Source: Thermococcus litoralis DSM 5473
GTDB taxonomy: Archaea; Methanobacteriota_B; Thermococci; Thermococcales; Thermococcaceae
Reading direction: 5' to 3'
DNA: 64,000 nucleotides
NCBI RefSeq assembly: GCF_000246985.2
Contig: NC_022084.1
Span: 1,823,224-1,887,223 of the forward strand
This document shows positions 19,153 through 29,400 of this stretch, piece after piece (position 1 is the stretch's first letter; every line of letters begins with the position of its first letter). The translations under genes were made by a program, and so were the position numbers. A model generated the notes under the pieces. That model made no database searches. It was not told where the DNA came from and worked only from the letters and a program-made list of their open reading frames with translations.

Positions 19153-19733
19153 TTTTTCACCACCTTTACCCCAAAGCCGCAGGAGCTACAGTAGGCAACA
19201 TCTTTCTGCCACACAAGTCCATCAGCTCCACATACAGGGCACACTTCAAGTTTACCGCTTTCTTTCCATGCATCATAGGTTTTCTCACTTATTACAAGGA
19301 AGATATCCCCATTTTCCTTTTCAAAATATCCCAAAACAGGAATGCTCTTTAGTTCAAAGGTCTCTGCGTCTATTATAACAGGCTCTAAACCAATGTTTCC
19401 TTCAAATTCGAGGTCATTAGCCGGTATTATATCAACTATGTAAGCATTGAGTGTTTTGTCGTAATACATCATGAGCTGCAGGGCATCGCTTAAATCTCCG
19501 GAGGAAGAGAATACATCCACGGTTATGTACTTTGCAGATGGGATCAAAAGGGCGAGAACGTATTTAGAGCGGAATAGGGCAAGTCCCCTTCCCAAACACA
19601 CCTCTTCGAGACCAAGAGAGACCAATATTTTTCGAAGACTCTCTCCATCCGGGATTTCCTTTTCTTGTAATATTTGATCTTTAATTTTTTCGGCAAGGGG
19701 CATCGCGAGCATTATCGGTTCGTAGATTATCAT
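19149..19733 (-). CDS. Uncharacterised protein with C-terminal zinc ribbon, 194 aa
   Basis: Residues 1-150 have no family I recognise. The C-terminus has CPVCGADG and CSSCGFG, four cysteines spaced as in a zinc ribbon. The start at 19733 follows GGTGAGAG. It is coupled to the aldolase gene downstream, so a related role (substrate recognition or regulation) is possible but only inferred. Confidence 0.75.
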   Translation of the reverse strand: MIIYEPIMLAMPLAEKIKDQILQEKEIPDGESLRKILVSLGLEEVCLGRGLALFRSKYVLALLIPSAKYITVDVFSSSGDLSDALQLMMYYDKTLNAYIVDIIPANDLEFEGNIGLEPVIIDAETFELKSIPVLGYFEKENGDIFLVISEKTYDAWKESGKLEVCPVCGADGLVWQKDVAYCSSCGFGVKVVKK

Positions 19734-19841
19734 CGCTCTCACCACAAGAACTAGGAGGGTTTGTTTTTTAAGCCTTTATTATAGTGGAAAAACAAAAACA
19801 TAGTGTCCAAAATCAGAAACAAAAAATGAAAAATATTAAAC

Positions 19842-21153
19842 TTAGGTCCTAAATAAAATGTTTATAAACCAAAGAACTATTCCTGGCTTTAGAATTATGA
19901 CGATTATTGCTATCACTTGCAACACGATAAATGGTATCACTGCCCGGTAAATTTCATCCATTGAGACTTCTTCAATGGCTCCTTTAAAGTAGTAGAGTCC
20001 AAGCCCCACTGGAGGAGTTAGATATGACACTAGGAGCATTGAGGTAAATGCTACACCCCACCATAAGGGATCGTATCCTAGCCCAGTTACTGCTGGAGTT
20101 AATATTGGAGTCATGATCATGATGATGGAAACTGGATCCACGAACATTCCAAGGAAGAAGATTAGGGCCAGTGAGAATACTAGCACAGTGATCTTTGCCG
20201 CTGGGAGAGAGAGGAGCAGGTCGACCACTAACTTTTTCCCACCTATTCCACTGAAAACTGAACTAAATGCCGAACCACCTGCCATTATCCAGCATGCCAT
20301 TGAGGTGACTTTTAAAGTGACAATCAAGGCTTCGTCTATGACCTTCTTGGTTAACTTGCCCCCTTAAGAAGACGTACACCAAACTTAGGAATGCTCCAAC
20401 ACCAGAAGCCTCTGTTGGTGTTGCTATTCCTGTAAATATTGAACCTAAAACTCCAAATATTATAGCAAGCGGCCCAATGAGATACTTAAGCGAAGCTATT
20501 TTTTCCTTAAGTGTAATCTCCCCAGCTTCAAACACTGGTACTTTGTCCTTGTTTAAGTGGCTCCACACTAGTACGTAAATACTGAATATGATAGCCATTA
20601 CCGTCCCAACTCCAAGTCCTCCGGCAAAGAGCTTTCCTACAGACACTCCTGCAACAGAACCATAAACGATCATGTTAAAGCTCGGCGGAACAACTTGTGG
20701 TAATGTACCTGCTGCCAATATTGAACCTATGGCAAGTTTTTTGTCGTATCCGTGTCTAACCATGAGAGGGTATATAATAAGTGCCAAGCTGGCTATTGCT
20801 GCTGCTATGACTCCTGACATTGCTCCAATTGTATAACCCAGAATAATTGCTATTACCGCTAAAGAACCTCTTATTCTACCCAAAAGCTTATAGAACGTAG
20901 TAAACAATTCATCCGCAATCCCACTTTTTTCAAGAACTGCAGACATGAACACAAACAAGGGCAACGCCACAAGAGCCCAATTATTCATCAGGCTCCATAT
21001 TCCTTGAAACGTAACATATAAACCATTCCATCCCCAGAAGATCAGTCCAAACACTATCGACGTGAAGAACAACGCAAAAGCTACGGGGATATTCAACAAT
21101 ATAAGCCCAAATAGGAACAGGAACATTACAAACGGCATAAGGGTACTAGCCAT
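19842..21153 (-). pseudogene. dctM: TRAP transporter large permease DctM, broken by a one-base frameshift
   Basis: The upstream frame (21153-20263) has the first seven or so membrane spans (IPVAFALFFTSIVFG, TIGAMSGVIAAAIASLALI, GTLPQVVPPS). After VYVFLRG it runs off. The next frame (from about 20355 down to 19842) continues KLTKKVIDEALIVTLK and the remaining spans to MFVDPVSIIMIMTPILTP. Removing one base at the CCCCC run (20359-20363, plus strand) restores a 436-residue DctM, the normal length. The DctQ and DctP genes beside it are intact, so a sequencing slip is plausible; if real, the transporter is dead. Confidence 0.88.
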
Positions 21154-21643
21154 GTTGATTCACCTCCCATTGTTTAATCTTTTCTAGCAACATTGGGATG
21201 GTCTGGAGCGTTATGAGAACTACCGATATTACTGCGACCCACTTAAACCACCATATGGGAGGCGCAAAAACTATTCCCAAACTAGAATCTACTTCTCTGA
21301 TCATGAAAGATCTCCATGCGATAGGAGCTCCAACCAAAATCAATATTATTCCGCTTACCATAACTACTCCAATATCTATGATATCAAGCACTTTCCTAAC
21401 CCTTTCTGGCACTTTTCTGTAAACTATGTCCACTGAGACATGACCGCCTTCATGCAGAGTATATGCCCCACCTAATGTGAAAAGGATTCCATAGAGCCAT
21501 ACTGAGACGAATATTGCACGAGAGTCTGCCATGTTAAGAAAGTATCTTGTAGCTACTTCGTAAACCACTACAAATGTTATCAGTAAGGTGGAATACATAA
21601 TAAAAAAAGAAAGTTTGGAATTAAGCCTACTTATTGGATCCAC
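21146..21643 (-). CDS. dctQ: TRAP transporter small permease DctQ, 165 aa
   Basis: Four hydrophobic spans with the DctQ pattern (FVVVYEVATRYFLN near the first span, LHEGGHVSVDIVYRKVPERVRK between spans 2 and 3). It forms the membrane complex with DctM, receiving substrate from DctP, driven by a sodium or proton gradient. GTG start at 21643 with GAGGTGG upstream. It overlaps dctM by eight bases and follows dctP by 22. Confidence 0.9.
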   Translation of the reverse strand: MDPISRLNSKLSFFIMYSTLLITFVVVYEVATRYFLNMADSRAIFVSVWLYGILFTLGGAYTLHEGGHVSVDIVYRKVPERVRKVLDIIDIGVVMVSGIILILVGAPIAWRSFMIREVDSSLGIVFAPPIWWFKWVAVISVVLITLQTIPMLLEKIKQWEVNQHG

Positions 21644-21665
21644 GGTCAGCCACCTCTTTTGAGCT

Positions 21666-22787
21666 TTATCCTAATGCAGCTTCCAATGCATTGGCCCACT
21701 CTTCGTATCCTAAGTCTCTCCAAACCTTAACAAGTCTCTTAACGTATTCTTGGGCTTCTGGACTCTTCTTAGCATACTCTATGTGGAGTTGTACAGCAGT
21801 TTCAATTATCTTCTGGTTGTCTTCAGGTGGTAGCTTAACAAGGGTTGCCCCTGCATCAATCCATTTTTGTCTGTATTCTCTGTTCAATGTATTAACATAG
21901 TAGCTGCCCCAGAGATATGTCTCCATGTTGGCCACTTTAATAATTTCTTTAAGGTCGTCTGGAAGTTTGTTCCATACCTCGGGGTTTACGATCAAGAATG
22001 CATGTACTGCAGCTTCACTGTGCAAGTTTACACCTTTTGTAGGCTCCACAATATATTTAGCCACTTCGTGGAAGCCCATCTTGTAATCTGCCGCATAGTC
22101 TGTCCACTCAAGCCCGTCTATAGTTCCAAGTTGAAGGGCTTGATAGAGCTCACCAGATGCCATCATCATAGCTTGGGCACCGAGAGTGTTGTAAAATACT
22201 GCAGCTAGACCTGAAGATCTTAGTATCATACCTTTGACATCATCTAGCTTGGTTATGGGCTTAGTTGACACTAGAATTTCCGGTTCTCCATAGATCATGG
22301 GGCCGATATATACTACACCGAACTTTTCAAAGCTCTTTTGAACAAGGTCTTCAACGGCCTTTACTTGATAGAAGAGTTCATATGGGTTTGAGATAGGTCC
22401 GGGTTTACCTCCCGCAAGAGCCAATACTGGGTCTTGAGAAGCTAAATAGCTGCTGTAAAAGATTGCTATGTCAACTACACCGTTAGCAGTTGAGTCCACA
22501 ATCTCAGTCACTGGGAAACCAAGTTCTCCAGCCTGATAAACTTCAATCTTTATTCTGCCATTGGACATTTTTTCGACTTCATCGGCGAAATGTTGAGCTA
22601 TTTCAAACCCTGGATCACCTGCTAAATAGAACGTAGCCATTTTGAGCTCATACGTTTCTGCTGGAGCACTAGTTTGGGCTCCTGTGGCTTGAGTTTCTCC
22701 TCCAATACACCCTGCCACTAAAGACAGGGTCACCAAAGCAATCAATCCAAACGCCAAATTTTTCCCAAAAGAGATTCTTTGCAACAT
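21666..22787 (-). CDS. dctP: TRAP transporter substrate-binding lipoprotein DctP, 373 aa
   Basis: Signal sequence ending in the lipobox LVAGC, then a Thr/Ala-rich linker, so the protein is lipid-anchored outside. The DctP fold follows: AQHFADEVEKMSNGRIKIEVY, then the Arg segment GMILRSSG that binds the substrate carboxylate, and LGTIDGLEWTD. Carboxylic acids are the usual ligands; which one is unknown. The ATG at 22787 has GGAGGG seven bases ahead. A TATA box lies on the minus strand at about 22831-22845. Confidence 0.92.
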   Translation of the reverse strand: MLQRISFGKNLAFGLIALVTLSLVAGCIGGETQATGAQTSAPAETYELKMATFYLAGDPGFEIAQHFADEVEKMSNGRIKIEVYQAGELGFPVTEIVDSTANGVVDIAIFYSSYLASQDPVLALAGGKPGPISNPYELFYQVKAVEDLVQKSFEKFGVVYIGPMIYGEPEILVSTKPITKLDDVKGMILRSSGLAAVFYNTLGAQAMMMASGELYQALQLGTIDGLEWTDYAADYKMGFHEVAKYIVEPTKGVNLHSEAAVHAFLIVNPEVWNKLPDDLKEIIKVANMETYLWGSYYVNTLNREYRQKWIDAGATLVKLPPEDNQKIIETAVQLHIEYAKKSPEAQEYVKRLVKVWRDLGYEEWANALEAALG

Positions 22788-22808
22788 ATTTAAACCCTCC
22801 AATAGATT

Positions 22809-22867
22809 TTCGTCATATTGTTGTTATTACTAAGTATTTAACCCTTTTTGCATACTTGTTCGTCATA
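22809..22867 (-). promoter_or_regulatory. dctPQM promoter flanked by a direct repeat
   Basis: TTCGTCATA occurs at 22809-22817 and again at 22859-22867, 50 bases apart, with the minus-strand TATA box GGTTAAATAC between them. Two copies on the same face of the helix (about five turns) look like an operator pair, inferred only from the repeat. No regulator gene is adjacent. Confidence 0.35.
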
Positions 22868-23109
22868 ACGTCGAGGATATTTTTATTTACTTTTAAATTT
22901 TGTCACAATTTTTGTAAAATATTTAGTGCCAATCAAATATTTGATAAATATCAAAGCAAATTGAGCTCAAGTGTAGATTATAAATAAAGTACTAACAAAA
23001 ATGACAGATCTATTAAAAAACTTTTCAAAACTCACAAATGAATTAAAACATTTTGCATGATATTTGTAAGTGTGACAAGGACTTCAAACAAACTAAAAAG
23101 GAATTTTGG
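22868..23109. other. AT-rich intergenic stretch without a gene
   Basis: Between the dctP promoter and tRNA-Leu the sequence is strongly AT-rich with many short A and T runs and no open frame of note. I see no hairpin or RNA motif in it. Confidence 0.6.
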
Positions 23110-23194
23110 TGCGGGGGCGGGGATTTGAACCCCGGAACCCCTACGGGAGTGGATCTTGAGTCCACCGCCTTTGACCAGGCTCGGCAACCCCCGC
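23110..23194 (-). tRNA. tRNA-Leu (anticodon CAA)
   Basis: Seven-pair acceptor GCGGGGG/CCCCCGC, a D-arm, anticodon stem GTGGA/TCCAC around loop CTCAAGA (anticodon CAA), a long variable arm typical of leucine, and a T-arm with GGTTCAAATCC. No intron is present and CCA is not encoded. A TATA box (GTTTTTAAAAC, minus strand, around 23229-23240) lies upstream, between the gene and the second insertion sequence. Confidence 0.97.
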
Positions 23195-23252
23195 GCTTGG
23201 AGTTTCATTTCTCTATACACCAATTCGGTTTTAAAAACCTTGTGGTCTCAAA

Positions 23253-24121
23253 GGGCGTGTTTAGTTTCACCCCCTGTTATTTAAACAGTATTTGACTCTG
23301 AGGAGGATTTTCAGACCATAACACATTACCCCAAGCAAAATTCGGGTTACAGTAGTCTTTTTCAGAAAACAGGGGATTCTACTGCCAAACCAAGTTGTAA
23401 ACGCACCCCAGAACCCCTCATGAGGATTCCTATACCTGTACTCTTCTTCAGAAAACACTCTATCTCTCTTCTTACTACCAAAACCACCTGGAGGGTTCTT
23501 AGTTTTCTTAACAATCGGCCGATAACCCTTTTCCACCACAGTGTTCAGAACTTTCTTTGAATCATAAGCCCCATCAGCATAAAAATTCCCAGAACCCTCC
23601 GGCAGGAGTTCAATCAGCTCGTTCTCAGAAGTCGTGATCTTCACAGCAACCGGATACAGTAAACCCGGCAGGATTCTCGTTATTGCCTGAACTTCTATCC
23701 TGTCCTTTTTTTATTTGTGATAATGGTTGAGTCTGCTTGAGTGCTGGCGTAGGGTAATTTCTGGAGTTTTTTCAGGAGGTGGTTTGTCAGTTCTTCGAGG
23801 TTCAGCTTTTTCTCCCAGTTGTGGAGGGTTGAGTAGTGAATGTTTGCTCCGAAGAATTTTCTGCCGTAGTGCTGGGCGTCTCTGAGGGGTAGGTTGTAGT
23901 ATTGTTTAAAGAGGAGTATTGCCAGTATTGTTTTTACTGGAAATTTTTTGGATTTTGGTAGGTTCTTCAGCTTTCCTTCTGATTCGAAGTCTGCTAAAAC
24001 GTCGAGGATTATGAATGCCACGCTTTCAGGGTCTTTGAGTCTGTGATCCCATCTGGGGATCACGACAACCACCTGAAAGAATTCAGCAAAAACCCTAATA
24101 AAGGTTACTATAAACACGCCC
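23253..24121 (-). mobile_element. Insertion sequence copy 2, 869 bp, near-identical to copy 1
   Basis: Same length, orientation, inverted repeats (GGGCGTGTTTA) and A7 frameshift site as the copy at 2054-2922, with about eight or nine base differences. It lies between the tRNA-Leu promoter and the eS6 promoter; the right end is 11 bases from AACCTTTTTAAAT. No target duplication is obvious. Two such young copies within 22 kb show the element was active recently. Confidence 0.9.
23267..24063 (-). CDS. IS4/IS5-like DDE transposase made by -1 frameshifting (copy 2)
   Basis: As in copy 1: frame one from GTG 24063 to a stop at 23695, then -1 slippage on the seven A's and continuation to 23267, giving 265 residues with motifs QADSTIIT, YADGAYDSKK and RNPHE. 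The few changes relative to copy 1 keep both frames open (for example Lys to Thr in the first frame; Leu to Pro near KNPPGG). The conserved break argues that the frameshift is functional. Confidence 0.8.
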
Positions 24122-24131
24122 TTGTTGAAGA

Positions 24132-24144
24132 AACCTTTTTAAAT
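24132..24144 (+). promoter_or_regulatory. Promoter of the eS6-aIF2gamma cluster
   Basis: AACCTTTTTAAAT, identical to the box before the UPF0200 gene, lies about 75-85 bases before the eS6 start, so the transcript should have a leader of about 50 bases ending in GGAGGTGGGAGG. Confidence 0.55.
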
Positions 24145-24217
24145 GAAGCCGCTTAGCCCATGGTGGACAAGGGGTTTACCCAATGAATCCCGCTAATGAA
24201 AGTGGAGGTGGGAGGAA

Positions 24218-24598
24218 ATGGCAACATTTAAGCTTGTAATATCCGATCCAAAGAGTGGTATCGCAAAGCAGGTCGAAATTACTGGAGCTGAGGCAGATAA
24301 GTTGATTGGACTTAGAATAGGAGACGAAATAGAGGCTAAGGAGTTAGGGCTTAATTTGAGTGAAATCTTTGGAAGTGAAATTCCAGCAGATGTTAAGCTT
24401 AAAATAACCGGTGGAACTGACAAAGATGGCTTCCCAATGAGGCCTGACGTTCATGGGCCAAGAAGGGTTAGAATTCTCCTTTCAAGAGGTCCTGGATTTA
24501 GGCCTCAAGAGAGGGGAGAAAGGAGGAAGAAAACCGTTAGGGGCAACACAATAAGCCCCGAAATTGCTCAAATAAACGTTAAAATTGTCTATCCATGA
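24218..24598 (+). CDS. rps6e: Small ribosomal subunit protein eS6, 126 aa
   Basis: Begins [13 protein letters not shown] and contains [17 protein letters not shown] and the basic [17 protein letters not shown], all diagnostic of eS6. It is the short archaeal form, without the eukaryotic C-terminal extension. GGAGGTGGGAGG precedes the ATG. It is followed by aIF2gamma in the usual archaeal order. Confidence 0.98.
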   Translation: MATFKLVISDPKSGIAKQVEITGAEADKLIGLRIGDEIEAKELGLNLSEIFGSEIPADVKLKITGGTDKDGFPMRPDVHGPRRVRILLSRGPGFRPQERGERRKKTVRGNTISPEIAQINVKIVYP

Positions 24599-24706
24599 AC
24601 CTTCCTTCTCCATTCTTTAATCTTTAATTGTCATCGATTAATTTAAAAGTCCTTGTGGTAAGGTTAATAAGGGAGAATAAACCCTTAATTTTGGAGGCGA
24701 GGAAAA

Positions 24707-25939
24707 ATGGCAAAGAAGAAGTTTAAGCAGGCTGAGGTTAATATCGGTATGGTCGGTCACGTTGATCACGGTAAGACAACACTAACAAAAGCTCTAACCG
24801 GAATTTGGACTGACACACATAGCGAGGAGCTTAGAAGGGGTATCACAATTAAGATAGGTTTTGCCGATGCTGAAATAAGAAAGTGTCCAAGCTGTGGAAG
24901 GTATTCTACTTCTCCAAAATGTCCATACTGTGGTGCTGAAACTGAGTTCGAGAGGAGAGTTTCTTTTATAGACGCTCCGGGCCACGAGGCTTTGATGACC
25001 ACAATGCTGGCTGGGGCTTCTTTGATGGATGGTGCAGTTTTGGTTATTGCCGCAAATGAGCCGTGCCCAAGACCTCAAACGAGAGAGCACTTAATGGCAT
25101 TGCAGATAGTAGGAAACAAGAACATAATAATCGCCCAAAACAAGATTGAGCTCGTAACGAAGGAACAAGCCATGGAAAACTACAGACAGATCAAGGAGTT
25201 CATCAAGGGCACTGTAGCGGAAAATGCTCCCATAATTCCAATCTCCGCCCTTCACGGAGCAAACATAGACGTGCTGATAAAGGCTATAGAGGACTTCATT
25301 CCAACACCCAAAAGGGATCCAAACAAACCTCCAAGAATGCTCGTTTTGAGAAGTTTTGACGTCAATAAACCTGGAACTCCTCCCGAAAAGCTTGTTGGTG
25401 GGGTTATTGGGGGTTCAATTATTCAAGGAAAGCTCAAAGTTGGAGATGAGATCGAAATAAGACCCGGGGTTCCCTATGAGGAGCATGGAAGGATAAAATA
25501 TGAGCCCATAACCACTGAGATAGTCTCCCTCCAAGCGGGCGGAAGATTTGTAGAGGAGGCATACCCCGGTGGATTGGTGGGAGTTGGCACTAAGCTTGAT
25601 CCCTTCTTGACTAAGGGAGATTTAATGGCAGGTAATGTTGTCGGAAAGCCAGGAAAGCTTCCACCGGTTTGGCAGGATCTTAGGTTAGAAGTGCACCTCC
25701 TTGAAAGGGTAGTTGGGACAGAAGAAGAACTTAAAGTAGAGCCGATAAAGAGGAAGGAAATACTCCTCCTCAACGTAGGGACAGCAAGAACAATGGGTCT
25801 CGTAACTGGATTAAGCAAAGACGAGATTGAACTCAAGCTCCAAATCCCGATATGTGCAGAGCCTGGAGAAAGAGTTGCAATTAGCAGACAGGTAGGCTCA
25901 AGGTGGAGACTTATCGGCTATGGCTTCATAAGGGAGTGA
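24707..25939 (+). CDS. eif2g: Translation initiation factor aIF2 gamma subunit, 410 aa
   Basis: GTPase motifs [10 protein letters not shown] (G1), [10 protein letters not shown] (switch 1), DAPGHE (G3) and AQNKIE (G4) are clear. A zinc knuckle CPSCG...CPYCG is inserted after switch 1, as in aIF2gamma/eIF2gamma. Domains II and III follow. It binds Met-tRNAi and GTP within the heterotrimeric factor. A TTTTGGAGGCGAGG leader precedes the start. Confidence 0.98.
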   Translation: MAKKKFKQAEVNIGMVGHVDHGKTTLTKALTGIWTDTHSEELRRGITIKIGFADAEIRKCPSCGRYSTSPKCPYCGAETEFERRVSFIDAPGHEALMTTMLAGASLMDGAVLVIAANEPCPRPQTREHLMALQIVGNKNIIIAQNKIELVTKEQAMENYRQIKEFIKGTVAENAPIIPISALHGANIDVLIKAIEDFIPTPKRDPNKPPRMLVLRSFDVNKPGTPPEKLVGGVIGGSIIQGKLKVGDEIEIRPGVPYEEHGRIKYEPITTEIVSLQAGGRFVEEAYPGGLVGVGTKLDPFLTKGDLMAGNVVGKPGKLPPVWQDLRLEVHLLERVVGTEEELKVEPIKRKEILLLNVGTARTMGLVTGLSKDEIELKLQIPICAEPGERVAISRQVGSRWRLIGYGFIRE

Positions 25940-25963
25940 TTCTTTCCCTTTTTTGGTGATTTT

Positions 25964-26371
25964 ATGAGGAAGTGGATTGTTATTCCAGACACGAATTTTC
26001 TTTTAATCCCCGGTCAGTTTGGAGTTGATATAGTGGGCGAGCTTCATAGAATCCTCGATGTGAAGTTTGAGATCCTCATTCCGAACGTTGTTCTTGACGA
26101 ACTCAGTGTAATAGAACGCAAGGTCAAAGGAAAAGATCTCATAGCTGTTAGAATGGCCAAAAGACTGGCTGAAAAGTTCAATATTGTGGAGATAGGCAGA
26201 TTTGGAGAAAAACCTATAGACCAGCAGATACTTGAGTTTGCACTAAAAACCCCAAATGTGATAGTATGCACCAATGACAAAGCATTAAAGAGAAAGCTCC
26301 GCAAAAACGGCATTCCTGTGGTCTATTTGCGACAAAAAAAGATTCTTGAGCTTGAAGGCATGCTCTCCTAA
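25964..26371 (+). CDS. PIN domain protein (Fcf1-like), 135 aa
   Basis: PIN nuclease acids are present: VIPDTNFLLIP (first Asp), VLDELSVIE (Glu), and VCTNDKALKRKLRKNGIPVVYLR (late Asp). This form, with the ending GIPVVYLRQKK, matches the Fcf1/Utp24-type archaeal PIN proteins and not the VapC toxins, and no antitoxin is adjacent. It follows aIF2gamma by 24 bases, a conserved place that suggests a role in RNA processing (inference). Confidence 0.88.
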   Translation: MRKWIVIPDTNFLLIPGQFGVDIVGELHRILDVKFEILIPNVVLDELSVIERKVKGKDLIAVRMAKRLAEKFNIVEIGRFGEKPIDQQILEFALKTPNVIVCTNDKALKRKLRKNGIPVVYLRQKKILELEGMLS

Positions 26372-26425
26372 GGCGGAGAAAGGTATATAACTACGTTTTA
26401 CCTTAACTCGGCTTAGGTGTTAAAT

Positions 26426-29400
26426 ATGCCCTATGTAGAGAGACTAGAGATGAAAGGTTTCAAATCATATGGAAACAGAAAGGTTGTAGTTCCTTTTTCT
26501 CGTGGGTTCACAGCGATAGTTGGTGCCAATGGAAGCGGCAAAAGCAATATCGGTGATGCTATTCTCTTTGTTCTCGGAGGTTTATCGGCGAAGGCAATGC
26601 GTGCAACAAGGATAAGTGACCTAATATTTGCCGGTACGAGGGAAGAACAGCCGGCCAAATATGCCGAGGTTGCGATATATTTCAACAACGAAGATAGAGG
26701 ATTTCCAATAGATGAGGACGAAGTAGTCATAAAGCGGCGCGTCTATCCAGACGGGAGAAGTGTTTACTGGCTTAACGGAAAGAGAACCAGCAGAAGTGAT
26801 ATCCTCGATTTGTTGAGCGCTGCAATGATATCTCCCGATGGCTACAACCTAGTTCTCCAAGGTGACATAACCAAGTTCATTAAAATGAGCCCAACTGAGA
26901 GGAGAATGATAATAGACGAGATTTCGGGAGTAGCGGAATACGATGAGAAGAAAAAGAAAGCTCTGGAAGAACTAAGGCAAGCAGAAGAGAACTTAGCTAG
27001 GGTTGATCTTCTAATTAGGGAAGTGAAAACACAGCTCGACAAGCTCGAAAAAGAAAGGAACGATGCTTTAAGGTACTTAGACCTAAAAGAAAAGCTGGAG
27101 ATAGCCAGGACAACTTTGCTTGTGGGAGAAGTGAAAAGACTTGAGAATTTAATTGCAGAAAGCCAGAAAAGAGACAAGGAAATCGAAGAAGAAATAAATG
27201 AGATCAGCAAAAAGCTGGAAGAGATTGCAAAGGAAATAATCGAAAAGGAAAGAACCCTTAACCAGATTGAAAGAGAGCTCGAAGAGAAAAGTGAAGATGG
27301 CATTCTTGAAGTAACGAGGAAGATAAGTGAAGTTAATTCCAAAATAGAGCTGGCAAAGAGAAACATTGAGATAGCGAATAGAGAAATTGAAGAAAGTCAA
27401 AGAAGGCTCGTGAAAACGAAGGAAGAGCTTAAGGCAGTTTCTGAGGAAATTGAAAAGAGCAAATCTGCAATAGAAAGATGGAAAAAGAGGAAAGAAAAGC
27501 TTCTCAAAGACATAAAGGAAAAAGAGAAAGAAAGGAATGAACTGGTTCTAAAGCTGGCAGAAATAGACAAAAACTTCTCAATAGCTAAGGAGGAATTCGA
27601 CAAAGTTGAAAAAGAACTTGAAGACTCAAAAAAGGAGTACTACCTCAAAGAAAGTGAAATCGAAAAGATGAACGATGAGATAGAGAGAATCAAGACCAAA
27701 AATGCTCAATACTCTGCAAAAAGATTGGCACTTAAGAGTAAGATTGAGGAAACCAGAAAGGAAATCGAAAAGAAAAAAGCCGAGCTGTCAGAAGTAGAGG
27801 GTAAGATGGAAAAAATCACCAGCAGGCTGAGAAGACTTGAGAAGGAGCTCGAAGAAAAGCAGCAAAAGCTGGAGAAAATCCTTCCCGAGATTAAAAAAGT
27901 AAATGAAGAACTTATAAAAGCCGAGGCGCAAAGAGAAATCAGCGGCAATAGGACACTTGAGGCATTGAAGAAAGTGAACATCCCCGGAATTTACGGCTCT
28001 CTGGCGGAGCTTATAAAGGTCAAGGATGAGAGCTACCTCACTGCTGTTGAAGTCGCCCTCGGTTCTCATGCTGACAACGTGGTTGTTGAGGATGATAAAG
28101 TTGCAGAGAAAGCAATAACTTTCCTCAAGAAAAACAAGCTTGGAAGACTCACGTTTCTTCCATTAAATAAAATAAAGCCGCGCAAACTTACTGAGACTTC
28201 AAAGGGCACCTCCGTTATGGACGTTATTGAATACAATCCGAAATTCAGAAACGCTGTTTCATTTGCCGTTGGGGATACTTTGATAGTCACCGATATGAAT
28301 GAAGCCAGAGAGGTTGGAATTGGAAAGGTTAGAATGGTTACCCTTGAGGGGGAGCTCTTAGAGAGAAGTGGCGCAATTGTCGGAGGTTATTACAGACCAA
28401 AGGCGAAGCTTGGGATAAATACCGATGAAATAAAGAAACGTTTGGAGGCTCTGGAAAGAGAGAAAGACTCTCTGGAGTCCCAGATAAATGCTCTCAAAAT
28501 TGAGCAGAAGGGATTGGAAAGAGAGTTATTTGAGCTGAGAATGAAAAAGAGCGACCTTTCAAAAGATCTCCAGGTTCTCCAAAAGGAAATGGATAGACTG
28601 CTCAATGAAGATAATGCCCTAAAAGAGGAAATCGAAGAAGGTGAAAGGAGAATAAAAGAGCTTGAAGGATTGATTCATCAGACAAAAGGTGAGCTCGCGA
28701 AGCTCAGCGGAAGAATAGAGAGACTTGAGAAGAAGAGGGAAAAGCTGAGAAAAGCACTCGACAACCCAGAGGCAAGAGAACTTAACCAGAAGATAAGGGA
28801 AGTAGAGCACGAGCTCAGTGCCCTTAGAGAGGAGCTCAGCAAAGTTGAATCAAAGCTTGAAAACCTCGATATTAGGATTAACGAAGAGCTAATTCCAAGA
28901 AAAGCTGATCTGGAGGAAGAGATTGAAGGGCTTATAAACAGAATAAACGCCTTCAAGGCCAGCATAAGCAAAAACGAAGAAGACATTGCCAAACTGCAAG
29001 AAGAGCTTAAGAGGCTACAAGAGGCAGAGGAGGAAGTGAAAGAGGAGCTTAAGCATCTTAGGGATGAAAGAGAAAAACTTAGGGAGGAAATCTCGCAGTT
29101 AAGAGAAAAGAAGGAGGAGCTCAGAGATACCCTGCAAAAACTCAGAATTGAGGCAAATTCACTCAAGATAAGAATCGCTCAATACGAAGCCCAGCTCCAG
29201 GAGAAGAACAGAGAGCTTAAGCATCATGACGTTAAGCTTGTTAAAGAAATCCCACTCGACTTGGAGAAGCTCAGAGAGGAAATAGATGAGATGGAAGAGG
29301 AAATTAGAAGGCTTGAGCCTGTGAACATGAAAGCAATTGAAGATTATGAAGTTGTAGAGAGGCGTTACCTTGAGCTCAGATCAAAGAGAGAAAGACTTGA

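Noticed and set aside
22868-23109. Possible CRISPR or repeat array in AT-rich DNA
   Set aside because: Short A/T runs only; no regularly spaced repeat is present here or elsewhere in the window.
23032-23223. Open frame across tRNA-Leu
   Set aside because: It reads through the whole tRNA gene and has no family likeness.
25964-26371. PIN protein after aIF2gamma as a VapC toxin
   Set aside because: No antitoxin gene adjacent and the ending is that of Fcf1-type proteins; kept as an RNA-processing PIN protein.
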